The notes under the pieces were generated by a model. The model was not told the DNA's origin. It was given only the letters and a program-made list of their open reading frames with translations, and did not search any database. Shown piece by piece: positions 31,520 to 33,905 of a stretch of 33,905 bases of DNA (the stretch's first letter is position 1; each line of letters begins with the position of its first letter). Position numbers and translations under genes: made by a program. This DNA is from Bacillota bacterium (GTDB lineage: Bacteria > Bacillota > Clostridia > Lachnospirales > WQUN01). The stretch is from positions 1 to 33,905 of the forward strand of contig WRKG01000293.1 in assembly GCA_009778185.1 (NCBI GenBank), given 5' to 3'.

Positions 31520-33127
31520 CTACATAAAAATATTCGCCATATTCATTATAAGATTAACAGGTTGTACAATATTCCCCAAAATTTCGATTGATTCGGCAAG
31601 GTTGATTTTTTGGGCTATTTCGGCAAAATTTTTGTTGTACTTTTTGGCAACGGCAAGTACATCTATATAAATTAGTGGCAGAGATTCCTGTTGCAAAAAA
31701 TAATTTAGTAACTCATCTATATTATAACTTGTGGCTTGGCTTTCGTCAAGAAATAATCGAAGTTGCTGAAGTTTAATATATGGGCTGTTTTGGCTTGTTG
31801 CGGTGGCTAAAATATTTTTTGCTAGGTTGATTTTAGCGGAGTTTTCTTGTGCGGATATTTCTAGTTCTATTGTGGTAATTATATCGATGTATTGTTTATC
31901 GGTTGGTTGATATTTTTCGGCGAAATGGCTATGTAGATTTGCCAACATTTGCGGATTATGGTTGATTATTGCGGTTGTTAGACTTTTGTAGCATTCGTAT
32001 TGGTTTATGGTGATGGTGCGTTTTGGCAATTTGCGAGTCATTGATAAATTTTGCAAATATTCGATAGCATTTTGCAAAAGGTTGGATAACACAAACGTTT
32101 CCAATATTTTGGAAATAAATTCTTCGTCCGAAATGATTGGCAACTGAACAAAAGAATACGCTGGCGATAACTTGTGATTATCCATTTGGTCTTTTAATTT
32201 ATATGCTAATAAAGCGGATTTGTTGGCTTCCAAAAATTTATGTTCGTTTATGTAGGCTGTAATTTGCATATATTTTAGCAAAAAAGCGTTATCTAGTAGT
32301 TTAGATTTTGGCGTGTTTTCAAAGTAATTTGCAACAAAATCGATGGCTTTTGTATATTGTTGGTTTTCAACATACATTGCAGTCAACAACTGTGCAAAAG
32401 AAGCGTACATAAGCGGACTTCGCAAATATTCTTCGTGCAATTCGGTTTGTTTGGCTAAATTAAAGCCCATTTCGAGGTACTCGATAGTAATTTGCGGTTG
32501 ATTTATATAATTAGTCGCCAAAGAAAATATATTTGTATAGTTAGTCGGATCTTCTTTGTAAATATTTTGCACAAGATTAAAATAAAGTTGGCTTTTTTTT
32601 TCAGAAATTTCGCCTTGCATAAGCCCATAATGTAACATTAAGCAATCTAACTGTTTGACAGGCTCTTCGTAAGGAGATAGATGTTCATGTACTTTATCAT
32701 TCCACTGCATACCGTCTATAATTTTGAACAAGCGCAATACTCTACCTATAATTTTGTTTTCACTAGATTCAGGATTATTATCCCTGTTGACAATAGCAGC
32801 ACCGTATTTTTTGTAATCGCTACTGTTAAAAAAATCAATTATTTCTTGAACATCTTCAAAAATTTCATCGGGATCTAAAACAAGAAACCACTCGCCTTTA
32901 GCACGTTCGAAACCTTGTTGTCTTGCCCAGGCAAAATCGTTGCACCATTCTATTTCAAAGACGTTATCAGTAAACTCTTTGGCTATTGCTATCGAGTTGT
33001 CCGTTGAACCTGTATCGCAAATTATCAGTTCGCTGTCAACGTTATCTAAAATTGGCTTTATTGCGGTTAGGCAATCTCGCAAAAAACGCTCTTCGTTTTT
33101 CATTATCATTCCTATTGTTAAAAGCAT
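31520..33127 (-). CDS. GT2 glycosyltransferase with TPR-like C-terminal region (paralogue 2)
   Basis: A 535-residue paralogue of the preceding gene. The GT-A domain has CDTGSTDNS and LVLDPDEIF, then WNDKVHEHL. The first about 110 residues and the last about 165 are almost the same as in paralogue 1, whereas residues about 110-365 share much less. That is consistent with diversified acceptor or sugar specificity in the middle and gene conversion at the ends. The ribosome site is AAAGGAGAATCCCC. It lies 27 bp from paralogue 1 and 20 bp from the third member, so the array is probably co-transcribed with the sugar-nucleotide genes. Confidence 0.88.
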   Translation of the reverse strand: MLLTIGMIMKNEERFLRDCLTAIKPILDNVDSELIICDTGSTDNSIAIAKEFTDNVFEIEWCNDFAWARQQGFERAKGEWFLVLDPDEIFEDVQEIIDFFNSSDYKKYGAAIVNRDNNPESSENKIIGRVLRLFKIIDGMQWNDKVHEHLSPYEEPVKQLDCLMLHYGLMQGEISEKKSQLYFNLVQNIYKEDPTNYTNIFSLATNYINQPQITIEYLEMGFNLAKQTELHEEYLRSPLMYASFAQLLTAMYVENQQYTKAIDFVANYFENTPKSKLLDNAFLLKYMQITAYINEHKFLEANKSALLAYKLKDQMDNHKLSPAYSFVQLPIISDEEFISKILETFVLSNLLQNAIEYLQNLSMTRKLPKRTITINQYECYKSLTTAIINHNPQMLANLHSHFAEKYQPTDKQYIDIITTIELEISAQENSAKINLAKNILATATSQNSPYIKLQQLRLFLDESQATSYNIDELLNYFLQQESLPLIYIDVLAVAKKYNKNFAEIAQKINLAESIEILGNIVQPVNLIMNMANIFM

Positions 33128-33147
33128 GGGGATTCTCCTTTATTGTT

Positions 33148-33905
33148 TTAGTTAAACAGCATTTTACGCATTGTCGGAATATCAGAATCAGCCGGATTAA
33201 TTTGTGCGTAAGTTTCAAAAATTTGTTGTGCTTGCGTTACGTTGCCTGTGTTTAGAATTTCGTATATCATGGATTTTAGGCGGTCGATTTCTTGTTTTAG
33301 CTGTGCTTGCGGATTTTGCTCAACTTCAATTTGGCTGTTATCTATTTGCTGTATGTAATGCTGATATAATGGAGCATATTTTTCAGCAATTTGTAGATAC
33401 TCAGTAAAATTTATATCTTCTTTTTTATTTTTATATGCTTTTGCTAAATAAAAAATTGCAATGTGTTCGTTAGGCAATAAATCAATATTTTCCTCGTTAT
33501 ATGTATTTGTGGAGTATAACATTTTACAATAACGGTGCGAAATATCCACAAACAACTCAAATATTGGTTGACTTTGCGTTTCTTCCAATTTATTTTTTAA
33601 TGTGTTTACAATTTTATACAAAAACCGAATGGGATTTATTTTTTTGTCAAGTACAAATATTTGAGTGTTCAATTTTTGATATATTTCTGTGAAATATTTA
33701 CCATATTGTATAGCAATTACAAGCACATCTGCATATATTATTGAAATTTCTGTTTGTTGTGCAAAATAAGCTAAACAGTTATCTATATCGTAATTTTGCG
33801 TATTCAATTTGTCAATATTTAATTGGATTCGTTGAAACATGACAAATTGACTTTCGTTATTATTTTTTTGCAATATAATATTTGCCAAATTAGTTTTAGT
33901 GGCTT
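33148..33905 (-). CDS. GT2-TPR family glycosyltransferase, C-terminal part (partial, paralogue 3)
   Basis: The frame is open to the window edge. The M of the track ORF is an internal TTG, and the upstream codons continue ATKTNLANIILQ, matching KINLAKNIL in the other two paralogues. The visible 252 residues show the same TPR-like tail (FAQQTEISIIYADVLVIAIQYGKYFTEI). They also carry a longer C-terminal extension (LKQEIDRLKSMIYEILNTGN, then QQIFETYAQINPADSDIPTMRKM) seen in many family members but absent from paralogues 1 and 2. The GT domain lies beyond the window. It is the most upstream visible gene of the minus-strand cassette. Confidence 0.75.
   Translation of the reverse strand, partial: ATKTNLANIILQKNNNESQFVMFQRIQLNIDKLNTQNYDIDNCLAYFAQQTEISIIYADVLVIAIQYGKYFTEIYQKLNTQIFVLDKKINPIRFLYKIVNTLKNKLEETQSQPIFELFVDISHRYCKMLYSTNTYNEENIDLLPNEHIAIFYLAKAYKNKKEDINFTEYLQIAEKYAPLYQHYIQQIDNSQIEVEQNPQAQLKQEIDRLKSMIYEILNTGNVTQAQQIFETYAQINPADSDIPTMRKMLFN

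Overview
The window looks like chromosomal DNA from an AT-rich member of the Bacillota, most likely Clostridia. The reasons are consensus TTGACA/TATAAT promoters, strong AGGAGG ribosome sites, an infC-rpmI-rplT operon behind an attenuator leader, a clostridial-type GlpA-like/FAD oxidoreductase pair, and TagA-type and TPR-fused GT2 glycosyltransferases. The species cannot be named from the sequence. No phage, transposase, plasmid or CRISPR signal was seen.

Layout, 1-10 kb: the 5' part of an ABC exporter (minus, cut by the window edge); an unknown lipoprotein and metY (minus); a GH27 alpha-galactosidase with an inserted beta-sandwich domain (plus); rtcB followed by tRNA-Glu(CTC); the infC-rpmI-rplT operon, whose IF3 gene appears to start at AUC; then a NUDIX hydrolase and a FliD-like protein (minus). 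The FliD-like protein contains no Lys, Cys, Trp or Tyr.

10-23 kb, all minus: flavin reductase; a two-gene GlpA-like/FAD oxidoreductase pair; a Gfo/Idh dehydrogenase with a sugar-phosphate isomerase; an EF-G paralogue flanked by inverted copies of a 54-nt repeat; and sbcD-sbcC-polysaccharide deacetylase immediately behind tRNA-Thr(CGT).

23-27 kb, plus: asnS; two small paralogous genes that look like MotA with all transmembrane segments removed, the second fused to a FliG C-terminal domain; and a TagA/WecG glycosyltransferase.

27-33.9 kb, minus: a sugar-nucleotide cassette (WbpB/WbpD/WbpE-like dehydrogenase, acetyltransferase and aminotransferase) behind three tandem GT2-TPR glycosyltransferases, two of them complete. 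This cassette could glycosylate a surface polymer or flagellin. Together with the FliD-like and MotA/FliG-like genes it suggests a motile organism, although no canonical flagellar operon is present.

The intergenic DNA is rich in small palindromic repeats. R1 has the core GGGCGGATAATATCCGCCC. R2 is a GC-rich double hairpin. R3 is a ~20-nt GC palindrome found inside both R1 and R2. The most novel item is the soluble MotA-like / MotA-FliG chimera pair at 24742-25925.
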